Notes: a model not told the origin generated them from the sequence alone. A DNA stretch of 64,000 nucleotides from Sinohyriopsis cumingii (GCA_028554795.2 CM068838.1:86122944-86186943); one strand, 5' to 3'. Counted from the first letter of the stretch, positions 1-12,900 are shown. Made by a program: numbers and translations.

Positions 1-106
1 ATGGAATCAAAACCAAAGACATCTGAACCCCACCAGAACCAAACTGAGCAAATGAATGAATATTGGTTTGAGCTGGCTATATTTACCCCCATGTTCTAAG
101 ACATAC

Positions 107-250
107 CATTGGTCCATCCTGGTGGTCGAGTTGTCCTACTACATGGTGGGGTCTGCATGTACTCAGATAGTCCCAAGGTGTCCAGAAGCATCCCAGCCAT
201 TGAGCTGCTGTCCCAAGTAACACCCTTCAGATAGTTTGTCAGGGAGAAAT
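107..250 (-). CDS. Module 8 exon a (gene continues past window)
   Basis: This 144-bp exon is phase 1 to 1, with acceptor TTTTACAG|AT and donor AATG|GTATGT. It encodes DFSLTNYLKGVTWDSSSMA, MLLDTLGLSEYMQTPPC and PPGWTN. It is the shortest a exon; the PY-rich part after the Cys is cut. The remaining exons of module 8 must lie at coordinates below 1. Confidence 0.87.
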
Positions 251-2167
251 CTGTAAAACATGCAGAACATTCAATTTATACGGTAACAGCAAACTAATGA
301 AATAATGAGCTATGGAACCAGCCTATGTATGCTGGTATATTAAGTACTGTATTTGAGAGAGTGAAGGTCTCTGAATGGCTGAAAAAAATTACCACGGAAA
401 AAGTAACGTATTTTAGATGAAGCATATGTGTAAAGTGCACGTAACAGTAGGTTTGAGCCTTAAACCATGTTATTATTATCAATGTCACTGCATAGTTAGT
501 CCTGGAAGTAGGGGGAATCATTTTTGTGGCCATCTACAAGAGCACGTTTCACAAAAACAAGATGTGCAGCACACATTTTTTATTCTTTTAAATGTTTCCT
601 CTTGGATAAATCAATCACAGGATGTAAATGTGTTTCACTGATATTACCAAAAAAGTACAGTAACCAAACATTAACAAATACAGTCTATGGGAAGTGAATT
701 AGTTGTCTGTGTCCTACAGCAACAAAATCATCCTGTGAAAAGAGACATGGATAATGAATACACAACTCTTTTCTCACCCATTTATCAGTCAGTTTGGGTG
801 AATTTATACTTAATTTCAAGAATAACTTGTCTCTCTTGTAAATTTTGAATATATATTCCAATTTTTCATCATGCAGGATTTTTAAAACAGGTATTCTATA
901 TGAGCTTACTAAAATGTGATGCAATGATTTTCAAAGTCATACTATATTCATCCAAATCTGTGTCATAAATTCAAGCCAAAAAAATGTATGCTTAACAATT
1001 CTTGGCTTTTAGAAATGGACCTATATGACTGTATTACTAATGGTTAGGAAGAAAAATGTTAAACTATTATACTAATTTAAAAAGTATGTCTAAAAATATT
1101 GTATTTTTCTATATTTTATAAGTTTATAAATATTTTTTCTGGATTTTTCAACCATTTTTTTCAATGTCTTATTTTACTATGAAAGGATCTCTCTCTGCCC
1201 CAGGTGCAATAATGCAAATGGTCAAGGAAATATCTTCTTCTGACAACTGTTAAGACATTTACCTTGCAATTTCATTATCATCAAAAGATTCCAAGATTTA
1301 CTTGCCTTTTCCATGGCAACCACTCTATTTTACAATTTCATATAAACATCCGTGAGATATGCCTCTTACAAGGAAGAAAGGCTGATGCAACTGATTTTAT
1401 ATATTTACATTCAATGATGGTGAGTAATTTTTCAAGGAAAACAAAAATTTGGAATATTTCACATGGACCAGGAGCCCATATAATGATGACGAGATTAAAT
1501 ATTAAGATTATTATTATCTGCAGGTAAATATCTTTACTTGGATTCAGAATATTGGTTTCCCATGTTCATTACTTAAGTTTAAGTAACAGACCTGATATTG
1601 TTGACAACTAAAAATGTTCTAGAATTGAACTTTTGACTCTCATTATGGGACTCATACTGTGACTTAGGTTTTCATATAACGGAGAAGCAAGCAGAAATTC
1701 TGTATTCCTATCTTAACATCCAAAGTAAAATCAGTCTCTGAGCTGTGTTCAGTGTTTAAGAGGATTAATTTAAATTATTTTTGGGAATTAAAATGTGTTC
1801 ATAAATAATTTTGGACAAATCACTATTTTCGGATCTGATACATCAAGACTATTAGCACATCAACACAGCCAGGCTATTGGTACATCAGCATATACATGAT
1901 TGGAATTCATTCGGAACACCAATGAAATTAAGTTGCAACTCTATACTTTTGGACTTGTCATAGAAATTTAAGGACTAGTTGGGATTTAATTCAATACTGT
2001 AAATCATTTGAAATGTTCACTTTGTATTCTAGAGAAATGAATTATTTGTTTCATTTTACAAAACTTATTTTAAGACTATCGAGTCGTACCACATGGTGCA
2101 AGTGTAAGGAGTAAACAGTCCTGCTGCTTAGAGCTTGTAAAATGTTTGCTGTGCTGTAATATATTAC
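251..2167. other. Intron (module 7 d to module 8 a)
   Basis: A 1.9-kb AT-rich intron. Short open frames on both strands (294-924, 1264-1527) have no domain or exon-like context. No repeat family recognised. Confidence 0.6.
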
Positions 2168-2340
2168 CTGGTACACGCCATCCAGTACCTTTGGGGCAGA
2201 GAGGTTTAGGGAGCTTAAGTCCACGGAATGGAGTAACCTGGAAGGCACAGGGGCGAGTCTCGTCACTCTCCATGCAAATGCTTAGTGTAAGGTATTCAAA
2301 CTCAAACATCCCATCATTAGGTAGGTCACGTAGTACAAAG
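2168..2340 (-). CDS. Module 7 exon d (PKPLC exon)
   Basis: This 173-bp exon is phase 2 to 1, with acceptor TAATTTCAG|C and donor CCAG|GTAATA. It encodes FVLRDLPNDGMFEFEYLTL, then a C-x8-C pair (C MESDETRP C) and KLPKPLCPKG. Three Cys are present. It is the longest d exon in the window. Confidence 0.87.
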
Positions 2341-3577
2341 CTGAAATTATATTTAATTATGAGTAATGTAAATGGTACAGTATATGCCTGTAACACAGTT
2401 TAATTATCATCTATGATAAAATTTCAGTGCAGAAACCAATCAGTAAACTTGACTTCTGACCTTCTGACCAGAACTAATAAGCTTCTCCCTTAACCTAAGT
2501 GCTAACCAGCCACAGTCCAGATCTGTGATGGAAATATAATTCTATGGAAACCATTTTTCTTCTTCAACCACAGTGACATTCACCTTTGACCATTTGACCC
2601 CAAAATATATAGGCTTCTTTCTTACTCCAAGTGCAAGCTGTCCACAAAGTTTGCCACTGGTATGTGATGAAACTTAATGCTACTGTGCAAAAACCATATT
2701 TATTCTTTTAGTCATGGTGACCTTGACCATTGATCTTTTTACTGCAATATCAACAGTTTTCCTTAACTCAAGTGCAAGCTATCCACAAAGTTCAATCACA
2801 GTAGATAATGGAGAACTGAAGATATTATGTACAAACTATCTTTTTCTTTCTTCTGATCAAATACCTTGACCTTCTGAATTTGAAATTAATAGGGTTCTTC
2901 CTTACCTGAAGAACATGCAATCCAAAAAGGATTGGCTGCTATTTGGAATGATGGAGAGCAAGAGTTGTTGTGCAGAAAGTTTTTTTAATTCAGTCAGTGA
3001 TCTTGACCTCTCACCCCCAAATTGATGGGGTTCCTCCTTTCTATCCGATGCAAGCAATCCAAAAGATCTGGTAACTGCAAATGGTGGAGTTATTGTGGGA
3101 AATCATTTTTCTTCTTTCAGTCGCAGTGATACTGACCTCTGAGTAATTAAACCCAAAACCATTAGGGTTCTTTCTTAGCAAGTTCACACATTCATCTGAA
3201 CTGGTAGATGGTGAACAACCCAGTTATTGTTTGGAAATGAAACTGGTAACAAAAGCATAAACTGACTAATAGCATTGTAATATAATATGCTCCATGTACC
3301 AAAAAGTGTTGTGCCATATATAACAATACTTCAAAACTTCATAAAAAAATATTTTAAACTCTGGCTCACAAGAGGTTATTGAAAATATAACAAATAAATT
3401 AATTGGTTACAAAGAAAAAAGATATTTATGTTTGACCTGCCGAATGAATATTGGATTCCTACTCTAAGAATGCAAATACAGTTTATAATTCTTGCTATTT
3501 GGCACTTCTTAAAAATTTCACAATATGACTGCATCCAGTGTTGGACAAAAGTCTGTTCTTGCATGTGTGTGTGTGAA

Positions 3578-3580
<3 letters not shown>
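2341..3580. repeat. Intron (module 7 c-d) with dispersed repeat block
   Basis: From 2420 to 3240 there are about five diverged units with 'gaccttctgacc', 'gtgcaagctgtccacaaagt' and 'cttctttcagtcgcagtgat'. They are the best preserved copies of this family in the window. The rest is AT-rich. Confidence 0.65.

Positions 3581-3629
<49 letters not shown>
3581..3629. repeat. (AT)n microsatellite abutting a splice donor
   Basis: About 24 AT dinucleotides directly follow GTAAGT of module 7 mini-exon c on the minus strand. Confidence 0.95.
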
Positions 3630-3630
<1 letters not shown>

Positions 3631-3634
3631 TTAC

Positions 3635-3677
3635 TCAGTACGAATAACACCATAAAGCCATAACTGTTTCTTTACAC
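3635..3677 (-). CDS. Module 7 mini-exon c
   Basis: This 43-bp exon is phase 1 to 2, with acceptor TTTTTTCAG|GT and donor GA|GTAAGT. It encodes GVKKQLWLYGVIRT. The donor runs directly into an (AT)n tract of about 50 bp that begins at intron position 6. Confidence 0.78.
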
Positions 3678-4119
3678 CTGAAAAAAATGACACAGACACA
3701 CTTTTAATTTTTTCAACCCAGTTATCTCACTTTTTCTTCAAATATATACAGGCATTCATTTATAAGTGATAATCTATCATTTAATTTTAAGGACAGAACT
3801 TAATGTAAAGTACAGTGAACTCACTATTTTCATTGTGGCACCGTACCAATTTCCTTGGATTGTGGTTAATACAAAAAGATTTTAAAGTCAAACAAAACAA
3901 ATGGATGCTCCTGAAAATAAATGAATTCACAGAAATACAAAATATTGCAGAATTACATGAATCATTTTATTCATTTTAATTTTAATCTGCTATGTCATAA
4001 CTGGCATTGACTGGAAACAAGTAAATGTATTTGTAAGCAAAACATAGGGATTTTATTTTATTTTTCAAAATGTCCAGTACATTACTGTACAAAGTACTAA
4101 TTTTTACAGTACAGTACAG

Positions 4120-5046
4120 TACAATAAAAATGCTTACACCACTCAAAGTCAAACAGTGTCACGATGTATTTGGCTTTTCTGTGGAGGGATGGAGGCGCTT
4201 ACCTCACTTCAAGTCAAACAGTGCCACGGTATATTTAAGCTGTTCTATGGAGGGATGGAGGTGCTTACCCCACTTCAAGTCAAACAGTGTCATGGTGCAT
4301 TTAGCTTTTCTAAGGAGGGATGGAGGTGCTTACCCCACTTCAAGTCAAACAGTGTCAAGGTGTATTTAGATATTCTGTGGAGGTTTGGAGGTGCTTACCC
4401 CACTTAAAGTCAAACAGTGTCACTGTGTATTTAGATTTTCTGTGGAGGGATGGAGGTGCTTACCCCACTTAGAGTCAAACAGTGTCATGGTATATTTAAG
4501 CTGTTTTATGGAGAGATGAAAATGCTTACCCCACTCAAAGTCAAACAGTGTCACGGTATATTTAAGCTGTTCTATGGAGAGATGAAAATGCTTACCCCAC
4601 CCCAAGTCAAACAGTGTCAGGGTGTATTTAGATTTTCTGTGGAGGGATGGAGGTGCTTACCCCACTTAAAGTCAAACAGTGTCATGGTGCATTTAGATTC
4701 TCTGCAGAGGGATGGAGGCGCTTACCCCACTTCAAGTCAAACAGTGCCACAGTATATTTAAGCTGTTCTATGGAGGAATGGAGGTGCTTACCCCACTTCA
4801 AGTCAAACAGTGTCAAGGTGTATTTAGATATTCTGTGGAGGTTTGGAGGTGCTTAACCCACTCAAAGTCAAACAGTGTCACAGTATATTTAAGCTGTTCT
4901 ATGGAGAGATGGAAATGCTTACCCCACTCACAGTCCAACAGTGTCACAGTATATTTAAACTGTTCTATGGAGAGATGAAAATGCTTACCCCACTCAAAGT
5001 CAAACAGTGGCACTGTGTATTTAAGCTGTTCTATGGAGAGATGGAA
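4120..5046. repeat. 65/66-bp minisatellite made of exon end plus splice donor
   Basis: About 14 copies, with 'gcttacccca' landmarks at 4132, 4197, 4263, 4328, 4393, 4458, 4524, 4590, 4655, 4720, 4786, 4851, 4917 and 4983. The minus strand of a unit reads the donor GTAAGC, an intron-like stretch ending CATAG or CACAG, then codons HLSIEQLKYTVTLFDFEWG. Two subtypes alternate: 66-bp units with 'gagagatg' and 65-bp units with 'gagggatgg'. All but the copy at 4851 keep GTAAGC. Confidence 0.92.
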
Positions 5047-5204
5047 CACATATTCACACGAATCCAACAGCAGGTTGATGGAGAAGTGTCTGTTCAGCAA
5101 AGGGATGTACACACAAGTATCAATCCCTGTACAAACCGATGGAATGTGGCATCGCAGGTTATCCGGTAAAATAACATTATCCACACTGAGTGGTTTCGCA
5201 CAGT
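4989..5204 (-). CDS. Module 7 exon b, 3' end amplified as minisatellite
   Basis: This 216-bp exon is phase 1 to 1, with acceptor TTTTGTTCAG|AC and donor TGGG|GTAAGC. It encodes DC, LPDNLRCHIPSVCTG, IDTC (one Cys of the CC pair lost), LDSCEYVFHLSIEQLK and PLFDFEWG. Immediately downstream, the last 21 codons plus the donor recur about 14 times as 65/66-bp units. The first extra unit is in frame, so use of the next donor, ending the exon at 4923, would add 22 residues. Confidence 0.86.
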
Positions 5205-7224
5205 CTGAACAAAAGAGAATAGTAAAAGAATTTATTAAATTGGCCCAATCCAGTTACTTCAATGTACAAACTGAAAAGCATTGATGCCAGAATACTTGTA
5301 TCAAAACTGATCAAATTCTGTTGAACAGCTTTTGAGATAAAATTGTTTAACCTCTTTTATACTTTGTATCATGACATCCAAGGTGGACTGACATCACATG
5401 TATTAACCTAACAGACCTTAAGCAAAGATGCTTTCCATCAAATTTTGTCAAATTCTGGCAAATGATTTTTGAAACGAAATTATTTAAAGGTTTTTACTTT
5501 TAAGCAATGCTGGACAAGATGATACATGCTAAGTGTATGACAGTGGTTGAGTAAATAGTAGGTTCTCATTAAAGCACTCACCGGTGCCCCAACAGTCAAC
5601 TGACTTCTTTTATATTTGAATAGCTGAGAGCATGTCAAATTTATGATGATTATAAGGAAACTAAAATAAACCAGAGTGTAATCAGTCATTACACAGCTCA
5701 TCTAGTTTCTAGTAATCAAAGTAAACACTGTCATGCAGAATTAAATTCAGAAACAGTGATCTTGGCCTCATTTCTAACTGTAGTTTTTGTGAGCATATTT
5801 AAAAATCTTTATATCTGAAATTTCAATCATTTTAAAATATGAAAATTGTACTATACAGCCAATATTGTGCTAACATTGTGAAGAAAAAAAAAACTACCTA
5901 CCTACCCATCCACTCAAAACCCTACCTACTGTGACAGAGAACTAAAGACATACAAGAATGAAAAAAGAATGTAAATAATGGTAAAAACAAGTTGATACAA
6001 AGCAGATTAATGTCACTTCTATTAAGAATAAAATCATTATTAAGAATCACTTTTAAAATCACTGTTCTTAAAACCTGCTTGAAAAGCTGTTATCATTGCC
6101 CATCCCTAGAAGCCTGATATTGCAGAGTGAAAGTCATAGGCTTTGAGTAATCTTAGAGTAACAGCCTGTAGTACATTGTTCATGCATCAATAATTACCTT
6201 GATAAGCCACTGCAGGTGAGACCTCACCTGAAAACCATGCATTTCCCTCACCCATTTCCTATAACCATTCAGTACACAACAGACAGTTAACCTGCCCTGG
6301 GTAATATATTACAAAATACACTATATAATCATTAATATGGAAGGTTATCATCCACTACACATATTCCTCCTTTCAACTGCATTGGTATTATGTTACGTGT
6401 TTAGGCTCGAATAAACAGTAACACAAGAAAGTGTGAAAAAAACAAGCTTTGAAAAAATATAATAATTTATTTCCCTGGAAAAATTCTTTAAAAATGAAAA
6501 AAATGAACTTATGATTTTAGGACTCAAATCCAAAAATAATCCAAGAATAATCAAACCAATAAAATTTTAGAAGTCCTAATAAAACAATGTTCTTCTGATT
6601 CCATGTTCGAGTCCCGACAAAGAATCCAAGATGGTAGACAATGATGTATGCTGTAACCTGTAGAAATCTGAATACATTTTTATAAAAGCTGTCCTTGTTC
6701 AACAATTTCATTTGAGCACATGTATTTTCCAGGAATAAAGAATTAATCCTGTTGAGTCCAAGTAATTTGAAATAACTCCAAATGACACAACACTTCCAGT
6801 GTAAAGAAAAAGCCCAACTGTGTTTACTTCTCCAACACAATGGTTTAAAACATGAATTTTACGCCATGGATAAGGGTCACATGGTCATGTTTACATATAA
6901 CAAAAATCACGTAGCCTCTGTATGTCCATGATAAGACTCAATCATTTTACTCTAAGAAATAAAATAAAAAAATTGTTTACATCTTAAATCAGTAGTCCCA
7001 TCATGACCTCGACAACAACCAATTTTAAAAAAAAATAGATTCTGAAACTGACAAACAATTAAATCAGATATAATTAAAATAAATATACATAACAATTGGT
7101 CACCAAGGGCCTTGTCACAAACTGCCTTAAAATTATTCCTTTCTTTAATGTATGCATTAAATAAGTTTAGATTGTTAATATAATAAATACTTGAAAATAT
7201 ATTATCTGAAGTCGACTGTGCTAA

Positions 7225-7476
7225 ACACATTATCTTAAGTTCACTGAAGAACACAAACACATGTAAACGCATTATCTTAAGTTCACTGAAGAACACAAAC
7301 ACATGTAAACACATTATCTTAAGTTCACTGAAGAACACAAACACATGTAAATGCATTATCTTAAGTTCACTGTAGAACACAAACACATGTAAATGCATTA
7401 TCTTAAGTTCACTGTAGAACACAAACACATGTAAACACATTATCTTAAGTTCACTGAAGAACACAAACACATGTAA
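7225..7476. repeat. 42-bp x6 minisatellite
   Basis: Units of 'cattatcttaagttcactga' + 'agaacacaaacacatgtaaacg', nearly identical, with a g/t change (gaagaac/gtagaac) shared by two adjacent units. Minus-strand translation repeats LHVFVFFSELKIM. Intronic. Confidence 0.92.
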
Positions 7477-8204
7477 GTAATATGGTCCTGATAGTGGCAT
7501 AATAGTTCTCACCAGGCAAAAAGATCATGCCCTTCATGATACCTGCAATGGGTCAGTAGAAATATGACCATATGCAATGTAAAACTTTGCCAGTCACAAG
7601 TACAATTTCTATGGACAAAAGCTAAAACCTGGACATCTAGAGTGGTCAAATTAAGGTAGGAAATTCCTTTATTTCTTTTATTTTGACTCATATTGGGGAA
7701 AAGTATATCAATTATACTACTGGGAGGTAAAGCTTTTATTTTTGTTATTTTTGATTATATAGAATAGGAGTAGTGTTTTGAGGATTCTATTTTATTCATA
7801 ACAACTCATTCTAGTAGATTGTTTTTCACTACTTATATATTTATTAGTATAAGTCATTGCTCATAACTTACAAACTATTATGTTTATCAAATATATTGAT
7901 TGTAATTCATATTCAAATATGCAATCCTAGTACATTGAATATACTATGCTTTTATGTTGTAATCTACTTGGCATAGATTAGGTGCAATGTAAATATTTCA
8001 TATTTTCATTGTCTTGCATTCATCCAATGTTAGGACTGTTTTCATTTAGTGTAGAGAGATACAAGTAAATGAAGCCGTGACATCAAAGAGCACTGGAATA
8101 AAAGAACATGAGGGAACTGTACATTAGTCTCTCTATGTAATGTACACATTAACCCTATACATAACAAAATTTCATTTTGTAGCCGCTTACAACCCTGGAG
8201 AGAT

Positions 8205-8445
8205 AAGGCTGGGTTGAGACTGCTCAAGGAAGATTTTGCTAGCCTAGGAATCCTGCCACAAGGGTGGACAACCCAGTATGTCATAAAAATGTCGAGACAC
8301 ATGAGCCCCAGTCACACGAACCACTTAGTTAGGACTAGAGACTGTTGAAGGGAAGAGTTGTGCTAGCCATGGAATCCTTCCACAAAGGCGGACAAAACCG
8401 GCACATCCTAAGAACATCGGAACATGGGAGCCACAGTAACAAGTA
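8205..8445. repeat. ~130-bp diverged direct duplication
   Basis: The copies starting near 8210 and 8340 share 'gctagcc(t)a(t)ggaatcct', 'ccacaa(g/a)gg(t/c)ggaca', and 'cat(g)(a/g)gagcc(c)cagt'. They are well diverged, so the duplication is old. Confidence 0.65.
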
Positions 8446-8879
8446 CCTTATAATTCATTACATAGTGGATAAGCCATAGGAAGACACACCTACGCAATGA
8501 AGAAACCATTGGAGGTTGTACCTATGCAGTGAATACATCACTGGAGGGCATGTATTCCATTAATAATTTTTCAGTGAGGAAGTATCAGTAAACATAAAAG
8601 TGCTCTTAAGAACTTTAAGAAAATACAATATTAAAGAGCGTTTTAGCTGCAGTTATTTATTTCCATATTACTGTGCAAAATATTTTTTTATTATCTATCA
8701 TAATCATCAAATTAAATCTTAATTTTTTGTCTGTGTTGTCTCTATATTCTCAATAAGTAGCGTTCCAATCATCCATTTGTCTGTTTTGTGACAGCCTTCT
8801 GAGATGACTAGGTCATATATGGGTCTAGCATAAATGAATCAAAATATCATAAATACTGAACCCATATTAGAATTATATG

Positions 8880-9160
8880 TAGATCACTGTGACCTTTGAT
8901 TTTAAGGGTGTAGTGGTAAGAAAGATGCATCCAGTTATCAAGTTTCGTGTAGAATATAAACAGCACCCAACAAATGTAAAATCTGTACATACAAGTCACT
9001 GGGCAATAAATATAGGTCACAGAGAGCTTTTTTGTCAAAAAGGATGTAGACAAGATGAAATCAACTCACCATGTTTCAAGATTCAAGGTAGGATAATGGA
9101 CATACAACATGCCAAAAATGGATGTGGTCATGATTTAAATGCAAGAACTTAAACAAGCCA
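8880..9160. repeat. ~165-bp satellite family, two units
   Basis: Shares 'ataggtcacag', 'aagatgcatccagttatcaa' and 'gtttc(g/a)tg' with the 55900-57480 block. Confidence 0.55.
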
Positions 9161-9459
9161 GTAAAAGATGAAATATATGTCATTATATATGTCAAACTTA
9201 AAGACCTAATAATGTTTTCTACCTTAAATATTTTCAGCATGTTTTTTTATGTTTTCTAATTTCATGGTGGTTTTTTTTATATATAATCATAACATTATAT
9301 GTTTTTTATATTACAGGTGTTGTCTAATGCTGCAAAGCGCTTAAAGAGCTTCTAAAGATTAGGTACTACACAAAGTCCTCATTATTATGATCATTATTAT
9401 GATGGGCCTCTTTTGTTGCACTGTTGTGGCTTGTTAAGTGTGGAAAATACACAGACATT

Positions 9460-9592
9460 TACACTCAAAATGTGAATCTGCCACTACTTGGCCCTGGGTC
9501 AAGTAGTAAAGACTTACAGCAGTCAATTTACACTCAAAATGTGAATCTGCCACTACTAAGCCCTGGGACAAGTAAGTAGTAAAGACTTGGAT
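9460..9592. repeat. 72-bp direct duplication
   Basis: 'tttacactcaaaatgtgaat' + 'ctgccactac' occurs at about 9459 and 9529, each followed by 'ccctggg(t/a)caagta' and 'agtaaagactt'. Confidence 0.85.
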
Positions 9593-9800
9593 CAGCAATT
9601 TTAGTACCATGAGCAGCTTTCTAAAGGAAATTAAAGGGATCTACACCCTAGAGCATCATCTACATGGGTTTGCTAAAATGAAGGAATAGTGTACATACAT
9701 ACATAAATACCAAGGCAAATATACAGATTGATAGATACATAGACGGAGGGACAGAGAGACTGATCGATCAATAGATGGATAGATAGATAGATTAAAGAAC

Positions 9801-9977
9801 CTATTTTCCAGTTGCCAGTTGTGGTTGGTGAGTATAGTTTGGACTGGAAGCTGCAGGGTTCCACCAAGAGGTAACCAGATAACCCTGTCTCCTTAAAGAA
9901 CTTGTCCACAAGATTGCTAGCAAGCTGGCTTACTGCACCCCCTACATTCTCCAGGATCCATTTCTCCATTGAGAAAT
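9801..9977 (-). CDS. Module 7 exon a, weak donor
   Basis: This 177-bp exon is phase 1 to 1, with acceptor TTTCTTCAG|AT. It encodes NFSMEKWILENVGGAVSQL, VDKFFKETGLSGYLLVEPC and GNWKI. The donor ATAG|GTTCTT departs from the GTAAGT consensus. It is followed within 10 bases by a GATA-type microsatellite (9770-9790 on the + strand). Phase 1 and the WK ending place the boundary. Confidence 0.82.
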
Positions 9978-12900
9978 CTGAAGAAATAATTGAAAGTAGT
10001 TTTTAAGATAGATGTATGAAACTATACATAAAATCCAATTTTTAAGTAATATGGAAAAATATACTAAACTGAATTTATAATATTTTACATATTATGTGGA
10101 ACCTGTTTAAGCAATATACATATATGCCTTAATATGCACACACATTTCCAATGGGTCAAAATCTGTGCCCAATTTTCACTCAGTACATATTTCAAAATCC
10201 AAGCAAGAACTGCATGAGGAGCAGTTGCTAAAATCTACCTTACAACGATTTTGTCAGAACTTACCACTATTAATGTCAGATGTCTCTTTACTAATTAATG
10301 AGTTAAATTCATCTAAAAAATAATCTCTATACATGTTGTTTTGCAGCATGACCGTAATGGGTAAGATAATACACCTCCATGTGAAGAGCTCCCAACAGAA
10401 ATGGAGATAACTTCTAGTTTGTACATACACACAACAGGGATCTTGTTTATAATATTATTTGTATCCACTTACTTTGGAAGATGAAAATGCATATTTTCCC
10501 AATAGTGTGTGTGTGTGTATATACAATAGATTCACTGAAAGTCAATAATAAGCACAGGCTCATGTCAGCACAGTTGACTGTAGTTTATAAAGCATAAACA
10601 CTCATATTAGACGTCACATGAATTTATAACTGTAAGGCTCCCATTAAACTTGAAAATAGGATGTTCTTCCCCTCTTGCCAATAAAATGTCAGTCCTAAAT
10701 GTGATATATATGTTCGTTTTTCTTTAGAGACAATGACATCTTGCAGTCAGTCTGCCTCATTTACAGTTCTGTCAGTGCAAGCATTATGGTCATTATAAAC
10801 AGCTTCATTATGACCGGTGTTTGCTTGGGGAATTCAGAAGTTTGGACAACAGTATCTTCCAGTCTCAAATGAATGCAGAGATGAACACTGATGACACATG
10901 CATTACCTTCAAACGACCTACTGAATTACCAAAAGCAGCTATGACCACCTCTAATCAACTATATATTTTGCCATCCAAAGGATTTTAAAGACAGCTAGAA
11001 ACCTGATGTTGTCATTTAATGTCACAGGTTGTGATTATGTATTTGCACATGTTTATGTGTTTGTATGGCAATGATATTTGACAATGCTAAGCCTAATAAC
11101 TATATCTTTCTAAGTGTATTAAGTGTTTTGAAAAACCCCAGAAAAGTTCAATTTTTATTCAATTCAGATTTGAATTTTCACTAATTTTCTACAGGATTAT
11201 ATCAAAAGATAGTTTATTCTCAAAACACATTTTTGAAGTCTCAATGTCTGGGAATATGGCAGGTATAAATATATTCTACACAAGTCTTCAATCTCTACTC
11301 AGTAAATGTTTTACATAGTATCTGACCTAGTTGGTCGAACTCCCATTAACTTATTGGCTCATCATACAAAAGTCTATGATCTATTTAAAAGAGTCAATCT
11401 TTCTTGGACTCATCTTCTTCCTCCTCTCTTCCCAACTTTTAGTTCCTTTCCTCCCACTTCTTAGAATTTCCTTCTTCACACTTCTATTCCTTTCTTCACA
11501 TTTCTATTCCTTTGGCCACTGACTTGTCCTGGCACCTTGAAAGCTTCCTTTCAAAGTTCCCAAGTATCAAATTCCAAGTTCTTTAACAAGCTAATCCAAT
11601 CCCACATATTAAATGGAGTTCCTTTCCTTTTGATCTACTTTAACCCACCCCACTTAATTATACCTAAAACATGGTGGCGAAAAATAAATATTTTGGACTC
11701 TGCCCCCCCCCCTCATTTTTTTTTTTAGCCCTGCATTCTACTTTATCTGATATCCTTAAACATTTGTAGTTAGCACATCAAAGTTCTTAACACCTTATGT
11801 ACAAGAACCCTACTATGCCTCTGGTATCCACTAAGCTAAAAACAAAGGATTCCATCTCTTTCAAGTATTTTGGTAGCTCAAGACTGCATAACACTTATGT
11901 AGGAACTCCTACTCTAATATTAACAGATTTAAATCACAAGGCAATATACGTAAGACACAAAATTCACCTACAAACAAGAGTTTTTTTACATTCACAAAGT
12001 TTAGGAAATTTACAACGTGAAGAACTCAATGTGCAGAAATTATTTTCTCTCTGTCGGTCACGACTGTGAGCTACCTGTGACCTTTTGAGACCACATTTTA
12101 TAGTGTTCTACCCTACTTCAATGTGCAAGCCATCTATAAAAAGTTTGGCAACTGAACTGGTAGACAACTAAAGTTATTGTATGGAAACTAGATTGATAAC
12201 AGATGGAAAACAGCATACCATAACAGGCTCCACCTTACTGCAAGTTTAGAATAAAAAGGCAGTGGCATAATATACGGTTCATGAGTGAAATTCTACATTA
12301 TAGGGATCATACATATTTATTCAGGTAGTAACATTTGCAGAACTCCAAACTGCCACCAAAACCCAAGCCAAATGGCAAGGCTTAACACACCCGAGTTATT
12401 TTACAAACAATGACACCAGAAACAAAATGCACTATCACTTTCTTTTCTTATAACAAAATGAATAAACTTTTAAGTTTTTCTGATGCAATTCAAGTTTCTA
12501 TAGTAACGGCACTGATCTACCACTAGCTTTAGAAAGGGCAGCACACGCTCCTGTTCAGCTAGTATAAAATGTGTATATGACTATGTTACAAGAGGGCCTC
12601 AAGGTAGATTAGTTTTTAGCTAATTATGTTACCCTCTTTAAATAAGGTCATTATTATTATTATTATTATTAAGAGAACCAACTTGGATTTTCTATCGAGA
12701 AATAACTACTTTTGTGAATATTAAAGCAACATTGTCAACCGTAGTTCCTCTGAAACAAATGAACACACCAGTTACTGTGGAGTAGATGAGTTAAAATCCA
12801 CTTTGCATGCATACATCATTATTTTTATTACTCCAACTGAAAATTATGTATTGGGACCTCAAAAAAATCATTTTTCTAATCAGAAAATATCTCTCTTCTG

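Larger units (their letters stand above)
5205..9800. other. Intron (module 7 a-b)
   Basis: A 4.6-kb intron. It holds six 42-bp units (7225-7476), two diverged ~130-bp copies (8205-8445), two units of the ~165-bp family (8880-9160) and a 72-bp direct duplication (9460-9592). A 186-codon minus-strand frame at 6952-7512 exists only because the 42-bp unit is a multiple of three. Confidence 0.65.

Noticed and set aside
4070-5284. Several overlapping open frames on both strands (83-123 codons) with repeated VKQCHGIFKLF or EQLKYTVTLF text
   Set aside because: They are frames through the 65/66-bp minisatellite. Only the minus-strand part above 4989 belongs to an exon.
6952-7512. 186-codon minus-strand frame
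   Set aside because: Kept open by a 42-bp repeat; no domain, no module motif and no need for it in the splice chain.
11331-12069. Plus-strand frames of 63-90 codons
   Set aside because: Low-complexity Leu/Phe/Ser translation in an intron; no homology or splice signal recognised.
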